A DNA stretch of 64,000 nt from Ciona intestinalis (taxonomy: Eukaryota; Chordata; Ascidiacea; Phlebobranchia; Cionidae). Shown here one piece after another: positions 32,153 through 45,757 of this stretch. Position numbers and translations under genes: made by a program. The notes under the pieces were generated by a model. That model ran no database searches. It was not told where the DNA came from and was given only the letters and a program-made list of their open reading frames with translations. The stretch covers positions 4,289,001 through 4,353,000 of the forward strand of contig NC_020173.2 in the NCBI RefSeq assembly GCF_000224145.3, in the 5' to 3' direction. How positions within the stretch are numbered: position 1 is the first letter of the stretch; each line of letters opens with the position of its first letter.

Positions 32153-33281
32153 TTAAACGCCTGTGACCTGCACTTGTTCTTGTTCATCCAAACGTTTGCA
32201 ACGGGTTGCTTCATTTGATATGGTTTTTATTTTCACCGCTTGCTGTTCAGCAGGAGGTGCAAACTTCCTGCTTTCCCTCGATCGGAATGACGCTAGGTTG
32301 GTTTCTCCTTCTAATGACATCCCATGCTCCCCACTGCATTTTGGCCCACACATGGGGAATATCCTTAACTTCCAATCTCGGAATGCGGCAACAACCAACA
32401 AAACATTAATCATGATGTTTAAAGCGTAAACAAGATCAGTAATAAGATTGGATTGATTGTTTACCGACAGTATTATGATAGCTGCAGTTATGTCATTGGA
32501 TATACAAAGTGCTGCTATTATTGTGGTTCGCCTGAACAAGGGCATAAATCCTCGAATGCTGCTCGTTCCAACTGATCTGTGTTTCAGTAGTGGATAGAGA
32601 AACAAGCCACAGAGTAAAGCTTGAAACCCAACTGTAGATACGGCGAGTACGATCCATGGGATGTTTTCCGGGATAGTAGTTTTGTCTAAAACACATCCTC
32701 TTGCAGTCAGTCGGTAAAACCGAGTTGCACCAAACAATATTGTACACGTTATCTCGGCGACCAATATTAAAGCAAGAGTCGCCCAACTAAGGGTAGTTGT
32801 TACCATGGTTGTTAAATGACGCATCGCTTTATCAGAGTAACAGTAATTTTGCCTCGTCCAGAGAAACAGGTACACCAGTGAAATCGAAAATGCCGAAAAG
32901 ATTAATCTAACAATCCATGTCACATTGCAGAAATCATGGGGCTCTCTTTGCAAGTACTGTGCTAGTAACTCGTAGTGGTCAGTGGCTAGCCGTCCCAAAA
33001 AGAAAACTGGTGCAAGAATTGACTGTACTCTCATTGCCACAGCATACTTGGCTGTGTTTCTCGAAGATTTACGTTTTGTCGAACTGTTATTACGCAGTAA
33101 TGTCCGTTCGTCTCGAAGATTTACGTTTTGTCGAACTGTTATTACGCAGTAATGTCCGTTCATACCACAATAAACAGAATAAAATGTACAGAACAATAAG
33201 TGTTAGGAAAGAAGTCGTAATCTCCAATATAACTAAGCGAGTGGTGTCGAGATGTTCAGTAGTATTCGTTGCGTTTTCCAT
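32153..33281 (-). CDS. Putative seven-helix membrane protein, frame split by a 52 bp duplication
   Basis: Two overlapping frames make one protein. The N-terminus (ATG at 33281, MENATNTTEHLD with an NAT/NTT glycosylation pattern) leads into TM1 (ITTSFLTLIVLYILFCLLW). The other six predicted helices follow in the next frame: around ILAPVFFLGRL, WIVRLIFSAFSISLVYLFLW, LSWATLALILVAEI, IPWIVLAVSTVGFQALLCGL, IIAALCISNDITAAIIILSV and LVYALNIMINVLLVVAAF. A polar ~70 aa tail ends the protein. A perfect 52 bp tandem repeat at 33066-33169 shifts the frame between TM1 and TM2; removing one unit gives a continuous frame of about 358 aa. TM3 ends in LWTRQ rather than DRY, so it is not an obvious rhodopsin-class GPCR. 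Intronless. Confidence 0.6.
33066..33169. repeat. Perfect 52 bp tandem duplication in coding sequence
   Basis: The unit starting tctcgaagatttacgttttg occurs twice in a row with no difference. 52 is not a multiple of three, so it breaks the membrane-protein frame. The unit has no AG|GT at which it could be removed exactly as an intron. Confidence 0.9.
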
Positions 33282-33555
33282 TTCATAAAAATAAGTTCCT
33301 GTTTGTTTTACAACATAACGAAAAATCCTGATCACAAATTATTTATGCTAAATGTTAAGTCAAATTTAAAAACCATAAAACATCTAGTATTCTTGTATAT
33401 TAGTGACTATTAGATTTTTAAATTAAGCTTTACTAATACAACACTGTGTGATACTATCACAGTGGTCATGTAATGGTTAACGTACTAATTGCTGTTTTAA
33501 CTGCTAACACCATACCACGCATTCTGACGAACATTAAGTCATATATATAGGCTAT

Positions 33556-33670
33556 AGTAGGTTGGGGGAAGACAGGACACCTTTAGCCCATAATATCCTA
33601 ACATCCTGATCTTGTTTTTAACAATTAACAACGGTCTATGGAAGTTCCCTGTAACGTACTAAAAGGTTTT
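33556..33670 (+). repeat. MITE family A, left half
   Basis: Starts agtaggttgggggaagacag and runs through cctttagcccataatatcct and aacaacggtctatggaagtt, then diverges. Confidence 0.75.
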
Positions 33671-33845
33671 ATTGTTACAGATAGGCGGCATGTAGGTTGT
33701 ACAATAACATGACGTTATTCATACCGGAGAGTTTTATCATAATATTGTATGGGTTACTCATGGTAAGGTGTTACCGTCGGAGGCTTAAATTGTAACCGTT
33801 GGCTAGGTTGGTAATTACGATGACGAAGCATCAAGTTATATACAT

Positions 33846-34010
33846 AGTAGTTGGGGGAAAGATGGGACACCCTTTTATTCTAAACAAAAAATATTCCAAG
33901 AACTATAAAACTGCATCCTCACGACTGCCATATACCGTTCTTCATTGTTTAAAACACGATCAGGATATTTGGAAATTATATGCCAAAGATGTCCCATCTC
34001 CGACCACCGT
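33846..34010 (-). repeat. MITE family A, reverse copy
   Basis: agtagttgggggaaagatgg, then aaaacacgatcaggatattt, ending gatgtcccatctccgaccac. Confidence 0.75.
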
Positions 34011-34518
34011 CCCCGTTTTTACAACGGACAACTATAGAGATCCAGTCACGGATGAATGAGCACAAGCTTTTAACATCGGTTCCCACTTTAACCCAGTACG
34101 CCAAATCCGGTACAAGTCATTTCGCCACTTATTTTAATTGTCGCTCGCATGCCTTCTGCAAAAATGTGTTGCAGAAAGTTTAGAATACGTTCGTATTACA
34201 GGAGGAGTTGGTTTTTACAATAAGTAACATTTTACTTGTGTGAAGGTACGTGTTGTGCAAAAATTAACATTTTTATCATATATCGTATCGAATAAAGACC
34301 ACTTTAACCCAGTACGCCAAATCCGGTACAAGTCATTTCGCCACTTATTTTAATTGTCGCTCGCATGCCTTCTGCAAAAATGTGTTGCAGAAAGTTTAGA
34401 ATACGTTCGTATTACAGGAGGAGTTGGTTTTTACAATAAGTAACATTTTACTTGTGTGAAGGTACGTGTTGTGCAAAAATTAACATTTTACTTGTGTGAA
34501 GGTACGTGTTGTGCAAAA

Positions 34519-34568
34519 NNNNNNNNNNNNNNNNNNNNNNNNNNNNNNNNNNNNNNNNNNNNNNNNNN
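34519..34568. other. Assembly gap (50 N)
   Basis: Nominal gap between the two copies of the 540 bp segment. Confidence 0.9.
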
Positions 34569-34583
34569 TCATATATATAGGCT

Positions 34584-34700
34584 ATAGTAGTTTGGGGGAA
34601 GACAGGACACCTGTAGCCCATAATATCCTAACATCCTGATCTTGTTTTTAACAATTAACAACGGTCTATGGAAGTTCCCTGTAACGTACTAAAAGGTTTT
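34584..34700 (+). repeat. MITE family A, left half (duplicate of 33556)
   Basis: Same element as at 33556-33670, with a few substitutions (gtagtttggggg, acctgtagccc). Confidence 0.75.
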
Positions 34701-34875
34701 ATTGTTACAGATAGGCGGCATGTAGGTTGTACAATAACATGACGTTATTCATACCGGAGAGTTTTATCATAATATTGTATGGGTTACTCATGGTAAGGTG
34801 TTACCGTCGGAGGCTTAAATTGTAACCGTTGGCTAGGTTGGTAATTACGATGACGAAGCATCAAGTTATATACAT

Positions 34876-35040
34876 AGTAGTTGGGGGAAAGATGGGACAC
34901 CCTTTTATTCTAAACAAAAAATATTCCAAGAACTATAAAACTGCATCCTCACGACTGCCATATACCGTTCTTCATTGTTTAAAACACGATCAGGATATTT
35001 GGAAATTATATGCCAAAGATGTCCCATCTCCGACCACCGT
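34876..35040 (-). repeat. MITE family A, reverse (duplicate of 33846)
   Basis: Identical to 33846-34010 as far as I can see. Confidence 0.75.
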
Positions 35041-35350
35041 CCCCGTTTTTACAACGGACAACTATAGAGATCCAGTCACGGATGAATGAGCACAAGCTTT
35101 TAACATCTGGCTAGGTTGTAACGTCATTCGTAACTGTTTATGATGGTGATGGAAGCGTTGGTTATGTAGTTTGCGTCTAAACTGGTACAGCTTGCTGCTT
35201 GTAAATGGTGTTTTACTGTTTCAGATTCAATTTTGTTAAAATATAAAAACGTTTTTTGTTTTTACTTTTTCCAACGAACGCAGGAAAATTAATGAATTTT
35301 TATAAGTTAGTTTTTCCTAACTAAATTTTCAACTGAAAAACAGACATTAG

Positions 35351-36853
<1,503 letters not shown>

Positions 36854-37574
36854 TGACAAACATATGCAACGTTGTGGTGTATTCCTGCCCAAGTTTAATT
36901 TGTATAAATTAAACAATTGTTCAATTGTCGGCAATTTCAATTCTTCCAAATAATTAGGAATATTGTCCATGGACTGTTATTGTATTTTTTTCACTGTTTT
37001 TACTTGTTTTATTGATATGCCTTGCAAGAATGTACAGATCCTGGGTTTGGTGGATAAGGAAGATTTATTTTCGGCCGCATTTTCAATGTTTTGTATACTT
37101 CCATTTTGTTTTCTGTGTTTTTGGAAGATGTTTGCCACACAGACAAGAAATTGTTGAAGGCCAGACTTTTGTTTTTGAAATCACACCATGTATATACATT
37201 GTATAATTTTGACGAAATGATAGATTGTTTTCTATTGTGCAATATTGTGGTGTTGGAGGGATAAAAAGTGGTTTATAAACTGAAATTCTGTATTGAAAAA
37301 CTTGTCCATCTATATCACATTTTTAAATAACTTGGGTATATACTGATGTAACATAACAATTTGTGTGCATGAAACTACATATTGTTTTTTTTTTGAAAGA
37401 GTTTTGGTTAAATATTTAATATGGCGCCGCGTGAACTAATTTTAGTACGTTTGTATTTTATTTTTCTGTGGTTGCTTGAAAGGATATAATATTGAATCAT
37501 AGAATTGTGCTATTTACCAATGGCCACTTTTTTGAATGAAAATGTCAGTTAAACTTGTCGGTTTTACAGATAAA
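36854..37574. other. SRP54 3' UTR / B9D2 upstream region
   Basis: T-rich sequence without a supported gene. A gttttacag acceptor ends 5 bases before the B9D2 ATG and probably serves a 5' UTR intron or spliced-leader addition. Confidence 0.45.
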
Positions 37575-38102
37575 ATGGCTGAGGTTCATATTATAGGGCA
37601 ACTTATAGGTGCAAGTGAGTTCCCAAGTCACAGTCTGTTTTGTAAGTGGGGACTACATGCAGGAGGAGCGTGGAAACTAATTGCTGGGCTCAAAGGAGGT
37701 CAAACACATGTAGACAACCCGGAAAATGAGGAACATGCGTACTGGAGTCATCCAATTGATGTTCATTATGCTACAAAAGGCCTGCAAGGATGGCCAAGGC
37801 TACACCTCCAGGTTTGGCATCAGGACATACATGGGAGGAATGAACTGTACGGCTATGGTTTTGTGCATGTTCCTTCATCACCAGGCTGTCATGATATAGA
37901 GTGCGTAACATGGAAGCCTAATGGAACTTTTCAGGAAGAAATGATGCAGCAGTTTGTTGGTGGTTGTCCTCAGTTGAAAAACCCAGATCTGGTTTACGCT
38001 GGTGCTGACCGGTATAAACTGCACACAACAGCTATGGGCAAAGTACAAATCAGACTTAATGTTATACTGAGAAATTTTGACAAATATGGAGTAGAATGTT
38101 GA
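37575..38102 (+). CDS. B9D2: B9 domain-containing protein 2 (ciliary transition zone)
   Basis: A single exon of 175 aa, exactly the human length, from [16 protein letters not shown] to the C-terminal [11 protein letters not shown]. The B9 (C2-like) domain fills the protein, with [20 protein letters not shown] and [14 protein letters not shown] strongly conserved. B9D2 works with B9D1 and MKS1 in the transition-zone complex that gates entry to cilia. An earlier in-frame ATG at 37536 would add 13 residues, but the acceptor at 37570 and the family start favour 37575. Intronless. Confidence 0.97.
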   Translation: MAEVHIIGQLIGASEFPSHSLFCKWGLHAGGAWKLIAGLKGGQTHVDNPENEEHAYWSHPIDVHYATKGLQGWPRLHLQVWHQDIHGRNELYGYGFVHVPSSPGCHDIECVTWKPNGTFQEEMMQQFVGGCPQLKNPDLVYAGADRYKLHTTAMGKVQIRLNVILRNFDKYGVEC

Positions 38103-38585
38103 AATCTATAGATGCCTAATGTACTAAAGATCTAAATCCAATAATAATAATGGTAACAGTTCTTATAGGCCTACTGGTAGTCAAGTCAATACAAAAAAAT
38201 ACCCACTGTACCAGTAGTGTAGTGCATATACACTTATGTTATTTTATTTATGTTAATTTTATAACTTACAAGGTACAGAGACCAACGTTTTTATTGTTCC
38301 TCAATTTTATACTTTATTTGCTATATAACTACTAAGCTACATTCCTTTTCATCTATACTGTATTAAAAGATGCTTTAAATGGTTTATATAGTTGATAGTT
38401 TTGTAATAACTGTAGTTCATATTTTTTCTGCTATTTTTACAAAGTATTATGGTTATCAGTTATCACTTTTATTTATATTATTAGATTACGACATATAATA
38501 CATTATATTGTTGCTATGTTGCTATTTTTGTATGCATTCTTAGACTCATGTCTAGTTCTGTAGGATATATTTTATATAATTAAAA

Positions 38586-39407
38586 ATGAACAACACTGGC
38601 ACAAGATCTCGCTCCAAGAACAGAGAAAATAATTTAGAATCCCAAAACTCAAATTCACTGGACATGCCTTTTAATTCTGAACGAGATATAAACAGTACCA
38701 GGACACCAACTTCGAAAATGCACTGGTGGTATGAAGACAGGTCCAGTGTCCTACTTTTGCTGTTCCTGTATGTTCTGCAGGGAATTCCTCTTGGACTAGC
38801 TGGCAGTATTCCAATGCTATTAGCGGTAATCAAAGCCTTTTTTTTAAATTGAATTCTTTTTTTCAATACTAGTTGTAAAAGTTAGAGAAATTAAATGCAT
38901 GTATGATTGATTGAATGTGAATGTAACTTGCTTTATCCTCGCTTGGCCAGAAAACGACACTCGTATAACACATGTCTTGCCCAAGGACACATACGTCCAA
39001 AATGATTATTCATTAGATTTACTACATTCGTATCTTGTCTTCAAAAACGAACTCATACTTTTTCTTTTTTATTTACAGTCGAAAAGTGTAGACTACAAGC
39101 AGCAAGCTCTCTTCAGTTTTGTGTTTTGGCCATTTAGTATAAAGCTGTTGTGGGCACCTATAGTAGATGGAGCTTATATACAAAGTATTGGAAGACGAAA
39201 AACATGGCTAGTTCCAACTCAATACGTGATTGGTACAATCATGTTCATTCTCTCATACAAGTATGGTTATTTTTTTAAATATATGTTTTTTTTGTTATTT
39301 TTTGGGTGGTAATTTTGTTTCTTTGGGGGGGTGGTTTGTTGTAATTTTTTTTTAGGGTGATCTTTAATGTTAATTAGTGATCTTTAATTTTAATTTTTTG
39401 ATGAATA

Positions 39408-39447
<40 letters not shown>

Positions 39448-40333
39448 ATGTTTAAATGGAAACCATATTTCTAAAACTAACATTACCAAATTTTTCATTT
39501 AGATTAGACGCCATAATGGGAGGTCCTGAACCTGATGTATGGAATCTTACAGTTTGCTTTTTTATTTTAAACTTTTGCGCCGCCACACAAGATATTGCAG
39601 TCGATGGATGGGCACTTACAATGTTGTCTAAGAAAAATGTTGGACTTGCTTCAACTTGTAACTCAGTGGGACAGGTAGGTGCAATTTAATTTTGTAACAA
39701 ATCTATTACTATATTTCATGCTATAAATGTTCATCTAATTGACCTAACATAATTTCCTGCTTTCTAACGGTACTTAATTGTATTTCCTGCTTTAAAATAA
39801 AACAGAAAACAACTGTCTGTTCGTCTGTTTTTATCTGCGGTAAAATTGCTTATAACAATAGCCTATTACATAACTGGTATGAAAAATTTCATGTAAATTT
39901 ATATAAAAAAGTTTTTCATAATTTGTTTTAAACTTTTACGTAAAATATTTACATACCACGAGTCACGACTGTAAAAAACTAATTCTTAAATTGATCGCAG
40001 ACTGCAGGTTATTTCCTTGGTTATGTTGTTTTCCTTGCATTGGAATCTGCAGACTTTTGTAACAAGTATTTTAGATCGGCAGATTCTCATAAAGAGGAAG
40101 GTCTTGTTAATTTATCTGGTGAGTGACTGTGTTGTTATCATTGTTTTTTTGCTCCTAAATTGCTTCATATTTAACAGTTAGTAGCTACTAAAGTAAAGTT
40201 CTAGATCTATAAATTTGGCAGATTTTTCAGCATTTTAGTTGTGTCTCGTATTATTTTGTAAGACCAAATAGTAATACCAAGAACAAGTTTTCAGCATCAG
40301 AAAATGGCTCATATATATTTTTATATATATATG

Positions 40334-40367
<34 letters not shown>

Positions 40368-43300
40368 GAGAGAGGAAGATGTATACATACAATATTTTGA
40401 TTTTTTTTTCACAAAAAATGATCTTCAAGCATAAAACAAAGTGTTTTGAAGTTTAATAATAACCTAATTCCTTCTTCTTATCACAGGGTTTATGTACTTC
40501 TGGGCAATTGTGTTTATTATAACCACCACGCTAGTAATGATATTTAAGAAAGAAGATGCTCAAAATACATCAGAAATAAACGATACTGCTTCAAAAGGTG
40601 TTGTGTCTACTTACAAGTTGCTTTTTAAGATCATTTGTTTGCCAAACGTGCTTCAATATGTTGTTATCTTATTAACAGCAAAGGTGAGCCTTTTTGGGTT
40701 GTTTGTGATAGTTTGTACTTTGTGTCATAGTTTAAGGTTTTTGTTTGTTTGTATACAAATGTTAGGGAATGACGCAGAATCACATGTAACATATGTACAG
40801 AATAATAGATAATGGTAAATTTGACCCTTAATTGTTGAAAATAGCATATGTAATGTAGAATATAATACAAAAACACCCTTTATACAAATTAAAACTGTAT
40901 TGAAATTCGTAAACCATAATTTAAATTTAATAACAAAACAATAACTATTACATAGTTTGCAATAACACCACCTTTGCAAGGTAATTAAATTGGGTAAGTA
41001 ATTGAATAATCTATCACGAAACAAAAACAATTGTCACAAAAAAATCGGTAATTGCAAATTTCATCACACTAAAACAATTTAATTGCTGGTAAATAATACA
41101 AATCCACAAGCACAATTTTGTCTTAATTTGCCCACTTCTGGTCATATACAAGAGGGTAGAACTGCCCACCGAGTTTCTCTCCTTTGGACATAATATTTGT
41201 TCCTTCTAATAAACAACCATCAACTGATGATCCTACCCCATCAGCAATATAGTTTACCACAGCAGCTCTGCGTGGTTGGTCAGACCTATAGTAAAGACAT
41301 GTTAGACCTATAGTAAAGACAGATTTCTGTATTAATATCAAGGTTTTGTTTTAAATGTGTTTAAATGTACAGATATTTGCTCTTGAGTTTTAAAATTCTA
41401 AACAAAGTAAAAGTCTGGCTTGTCAAAATTTTACTCCGGAAAAAAATGTTTTGATTTTCAAAATCCCCAAAAAACGAAAATTCTTGCTTTTTGAAATTCT
41501 GGTCAAGTAAAAAAAATCTTGCTTTACAAAATTGAATGTAGATTTTGTATGCAATTCACAAGAGTCCTCTATTAGTCTGACTACAAACCTGTTAGGATAC
41601 GAACCATGCACCGCAAGTGGGTGATGGAAACTTACTTCTCCCCTCTTTAACTTACAAGGTGTTGGAAAAAACTTCTGTTTCTCATCCTTAGTTAGTATGG
41701 TCTGCAAGTAAACTTACTGATCAAATTTTGTTATCATTTGTTTAAATATTCCCACCTTAATCGATTCCATGTTCTTAAAGTTAAAATCTGTCACTGGTAG
41801 TGGTTTACCATCTCTGTTCCATCTATGTGATCCCGGTATGTAATGAATGCAACCATTCTCTTCAGTTTGATCATCCAATGCTATGTGGATCTAAAAAAAT
41901 TGTTTACACTTTTACTTGTAAAATTTTGGTACAGATATATTTATATTAATGTTATTTAATACGAGACAGTTAATTAGCATTCGACTAAAGTTGTTTTCTT
42001 AACTTGTTCATTGAGGTAATGTAAGGATCATTTGTTTAAAGGTCTTTTGTAACAAAAACGACTTTTTTTATATAAGGTCATACTAAAATGTGTACAGGCT
42101 GGATTAGGAAACTGCATATTAAAAAAAATTATTGATTTGCATAATGGACATGCTTAAAAATATTAGTTTGTTTTATTACTTGTCGTTTCAGATTATTATT
42201 TAACTGTTACAAGCAGTAATGTAAAATTATTTGCAATAATATACAGTTAAGTGCTTCATAGGATATGTCCTGGTCCAGTAGCTATAATCCTGATGCCAGG
42301 CCACACAACCACCATATTTGGCAGGCTTAGCAAACAGCTGGTCATGCCAGAAACGAACTGAGCATTCCACATTATCTCCACTGATTAGTTGCGACGATGG
42401 TACCTTTGGAAAATTTGTTTAATTTTTTTTCTAAAAAAAATGTTTTTTAAAAGTTATGATAAAAACACAGTATCATCTAAAAAAACTTTCTGTAGCATCT
42501 TAATGAACTGGGTTAAATTTTAATTTAAAGTGAAAGTTTTTTACTCACACATATAGCAGGGTGATATATCAAGTCATGAAATGCTCTAGTTATTCTCCAG
42601 TGTCCAAGTGCATGCATTAATACGTTATTTGAATCCCCAGTTTGGTTTTTGTGGAATTCGTAAAAATATGGATGTCCGTCACTTTCCTTGTAACAAAATA
42701 TAGACTGTGTTATGATTGTAAAACACAAGTTTGGTTTAAACTTTACTTTTAATATTGTAACAACTAACAAGTCTATATTTAACATTTTAGAAATTGTATT
42801 TTTGGAACATAAGTTATCAGTAAATGTATCGACATGTGTTTTCAATAATTAGGAAAAGTTAAATTACTGTTTACAAATATTTACAATAAACTTTTTGTAA
42901 TCCTCCAGCAATAAATCGCATTCTTCATCATTAAGAACTTTAATCGGTGCAAGAAAACCATTCCTACAAAGCAACAAAGTTACATAAACTTAAAAAAAGG
43001 AATATATATACCCTTTTTAAGATTGTAATATATTTTTCCAACAAAGGAAAAAAAAACATGGACAACCACCCAATATAGGGATACCCATTCTTACAAAGCA
43101 ACAACTTGAAACAAAATTACAAAAATCGCAGTTTTGTGACAAAAAACGTACTTGTTTTGGTAAAAATGTATAAAAAAAAAAAAAAATGTTTGGTAAAAAT
43201 GTATAAAAAAAATACGAACAGCTGTCTCCTAAAAAGATTAATAAGTATATCTAAAATTTTCCCAGTAAAATCCTCTAGGAATATTTAGTTTATTACAATA

Positions 43301-45757
43301 TGTATAGATCACATAATACAGAATCCATAAGCATTGTCATAACACCGTATCAAACATACACTACTAAACTATAACCATACACCACCAACCTGAAATACTG
43401 GTCTATCTGTGTCTGTGCGAGTTTAAATTTCCTCCAATCAGTTGCTTGTGTAGGTTTCTGTATAAATAACCCCGTATCTTGTTGTACAGTGCTCCAATCT
43501 AAATCCTCAGTCATTTTATTACAACAACAGTAATATTAGTTTTAACTACAACTCAATATATACTGAGCTGTAATACCTTTATACAAGTAAAAACCCTGAG
43601 GCCGAATTAAATTTAAATTTCACTTTCTGCAAAATTTAAGCACAAACAAGCTTGTAAAAGCCAAATTTACAAAAAATGCAATTTTCTTTGCAACTCATAA
43701 ATTAAACATACGGAAATTACTTGATCTTAAAAACTGTGTTTCATTTCAAGATTAAATCATTTTATTCCAACGTCCAACTTATCAAATGTTTGTAGTCGAA
43801 AAGCAAGTTGTTTAAATGATCCTCACATTTGTTAATAATTAAACTCACGAATACACCTCTAATTATTTTGTGCGGATACACTAAAGCAGTTGCTGTCAGT
43901 TCACATAAATTATAAGTCAAATTTTGTGTTTTTCTGTTGTCTTTGTCTGGATGGCATACAAAATGTTAGTGTAGTTATTTTACATTAATTACCAGGAGAA
44001 CATTTTTAATATTTTCGCTACCGTAATCGAATAGACAAGTTAAGTTATTATTCTTAATAATATAATCCTGTCTTTTTCTTTATTAGATTGGTTTTGCATC
44101 TGAATCAATAGTTGCATTGAAGCTAATAGAATGTGGAATACACAAAGAAACTTTAGCTTTGCTTGCAATACCCCTTACACCATTACAAATTGCCCTACCT
44201 GTTATCATTGCAAAATATACCTCAGGCCCACGACCATTGGACATTTTTCTGAAAGCAATTCGTTATAGGTATACCGCATGTATTTATGTTAAATTTAAGT
44301 TTTTATTGTATTTATTAGGCTGGTACACTACCATAGCTTTGTTTATTTAAATTATTGAGTCCACTTAACACACTAAGATAGACCTATAAAGGAAATTTCC
44401 TAACTGTGATACTTTCAAAGCAAACTTTAATTAATATTCTTTTCCCTGCAGGCTCATTTTTACCTTGTTGTTTGCTGCATTTGTTCATTACACTCCTTCA
44501 TTTAAGCTGGAAGATGGTACATTCCCATATTATTATTTTGCTGCAGTGCTAATTATGTATTGTTTCCACCAGGTAAATATGTCCCCATAGTAATTTTTTA
44601 ATTATCAACTTCCAACTCTATGTATTGTTTATGTTAAACAGGTTACATTGTACAGTATGTTTGTAGCAGTAATGGCATTCAATGCTAAAATTAGTGACCC
44701 TCATATTGGTGGAACATATATGACTTTACTCAACACAGTTGCAAATCTAGGAGGTAAGTATGAATTATGTATTCACAAACACGTATAGTAGGGTAGTAGG
44801 GAAGATGGGACACCTTTAGCTCGTAATATTCAAATATCCTGATCTTGTTGGTGTCTCATCTTACCCCGCCTCACTATGAAACTACACAACTACATTTAAT
44901 TACACCGTGCTTTGTAGGTAACTGGCCAAGTACATTAGCACTCTGGTATGTTGATGCTTTAACAACAACTAACTGTGTTGGAGGAACTTCAAATCTTGTT
45001 TATTGTAGCAAGGAGGATAAAGCAGTAAGTGGATTGCTATATTAATAATAAACGAATACTTTTGTCAGAAATATAAGTTTTATGTGTGGTCATTTATACC
45101 GATGCTGTAGCACAGTTGTTGAAGTCCTTGCTCTAAACCCAGAGGTATCAGGTTTAATTTGGTGGCCCTTCTGTGGGTGTGTGTACTCAGGCAACAAACT
45201 TTCGCTGGCCTTTCGTAAAGATACTTGAAGGTCATACATCTACATAAGTTGTATGAAGGTACCTCCTCTGTAACCCAGTGGTAATGGGTTCAAGGCTCTT
45301 TGTTGCCAACATTGTGGGTCTATTTGTCCTTGGGCAGGACACTTAATGGCAATTGCTCCAACCCAGTGGTCACTAATGGTTTGTCAAAATTATCAGCCAA
45401 ACATTGAAAAAATGAAAAAAAATCTGAAAAAAATAATTACTCACAAAGTAACATACTTGGTAACTTGTAAGCTGGCACAAGGTGTATAAAGCAGAACACC
45501 TATGTTATAACGACTGTCGTTTTCCGACCACGCAAGGATAAAGTAAGTTACATCCATACTTGTAAAATCTTGATGTACCACAATTGAATTTCCAGGTTTG
45601 TGAAACAGCTGGTGGTTTGTGTGTTACCACGGTTGATGGTTATTATGTGGAAGCGGTTCTATGTCTTATACTTGGCATTCTATGGTTGATATGGAAGTCA
45701 GATTCAACTCGTAAATTACAAAATGTTGATCCAGAAAGATGGCGTTGTCCAAGATGA
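38586..45757 (+). CDS. SLC33A1: Acetyl-CoA transporter of the ER membrane
   Basis: Ten exons (38586-38825, 39079-39260, 39503-39674, 40001-40118, 40487-40683, 44087-44268, 44452-44572, 44642-44753, 44918-45024, 45596-45757) give 1593 nt and 530 aa (human 549). Typical stretches are [76 protein letters not shown] and the C-terminal cysteine-rich [19 protein letters not shown]. About 11-12 hydrophobic helices of the MFS type are expected. The protein brings acetyl-CoA into the ER/Golgi lumen for protein and ganglioside O-acetylation. Intron 5 (3.4 kb, unusually long here) contains a complete gene on the opposite strand; intron 8 holds a shortened MITE and intron 9 SINE sequence. Confidence 0.95.
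38880..39050. repeat. SINE-type tail fragment in SLC33A1 intron 1
   Basis: 'attgaatgtgaatgtaactt' then gctttatcctcgcttggccagaaaacg...cgtataacacatgtctt has the same module order as 59985-60060 and 63255-63320. Confidence 0.55.
39412..39442. repeat. (AT)n microsatellite, SLC33A1 intron 2
   Basis: About 15 AT units without interruption. Confidence 0.9.
40312..40366. repeat. Interrupted (AT)n microsatellite, SLC33A1 intron 4
   Basis: AT repeats broken by gt and tt every 8-14 bases. Confidence 0.85.
41123..43514 (-). CDS. Phytanoyl-CoA dioxygenase (PhyH) family oxygenase, nested gene
   Basis: Seven exons (43390-43514, 42885-42963, 42549-42686, 42245-42403, 41756-41890, 41589-41701, 41123-41285) give 912 nt and 303 aa, all phases consistent. 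Family features of Fe(II)/2-oxoglutarate dioxygenases: [20 protein letters not shown] with the metal-binding Hx[21 protein letters not shown] then SHRW, and the distal histidine with the 2-oxoglutarate arginine in [20 protein letters not shown]. It is not clearly PHYH itself (no PTS2-like N-terminus), nor clearly PHYHD1; the substrate is unknown. The whole gene lies antisense inside intron 5 of SLC33A1. A 22 bp tandem duplication (agacctatagtaaagacatg...) sits at the acceptor of the last exon. Confidence 0.85.
44787..44875 (+). repeat. MITE family A, internally deleted (89 bp), SLC33A1 intron 8
   Basis: Both ends are present (agtagggtagtagggaagat and gtctcatcttaccccgcc) but the middle is missing after atcctgatcttgttg. 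Confidence 0.8.
45085..45400 (+). repeat. SINE-like sequence in SLC33A1 intron 9
   Basis: tRNA-like heads ('gatgctgtagcacagttgtt' and 'gtaacccagtggtaatgggttcaaggctc', B-box-like) are followed by 'gttgccaacattgtgggtct', gtccttgggcaggacac and 'cccagtggtcactaatggtt'. The same modules occur reversed at 18755-18912. Confidence 0.6.
45430..45590. repeat. SINE-tail type repeat before SLC33A1 exon 10
   Basis: 'ggtaacttgtaagctggcac', agaacacctatgttataacgac, cacgcaaggataaagtaagttacatcc: a dispersed module also seen at 15185, 59985 and 63925. Confidence 0.6.

Larger units (their letters stand above)
33540..35105. repeat. Duplicated ~540 bp segment flanking an N-gap
   Basis: 33540-34075 and 34569-35105 are almost identical, including the same two MITEs. 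Within the left arm, 34086-34255 is repeated at 34300-34470, and a ~47 bp piece (aacattttacttgtgtgaag...) is repeated again just before the gap. This nested pattern suggests assembly stutter at a contig end. Confidence 0.85.

Noticed and set aside
33066-33169. The 52 bp repeat as an intron created by tandem duplication
   Set aside because: Such introns need AGGT within the unit; none is present, and the nearest GTAAAT...AACAG pair would remove 41 bp and leave the frame shifted.
33799-34059. 86 aa frame repeated at 34829-35089
   Set aside because: It lies largely over MITE sequence, and its duplication is part of the gap-flanking assembly repeat.
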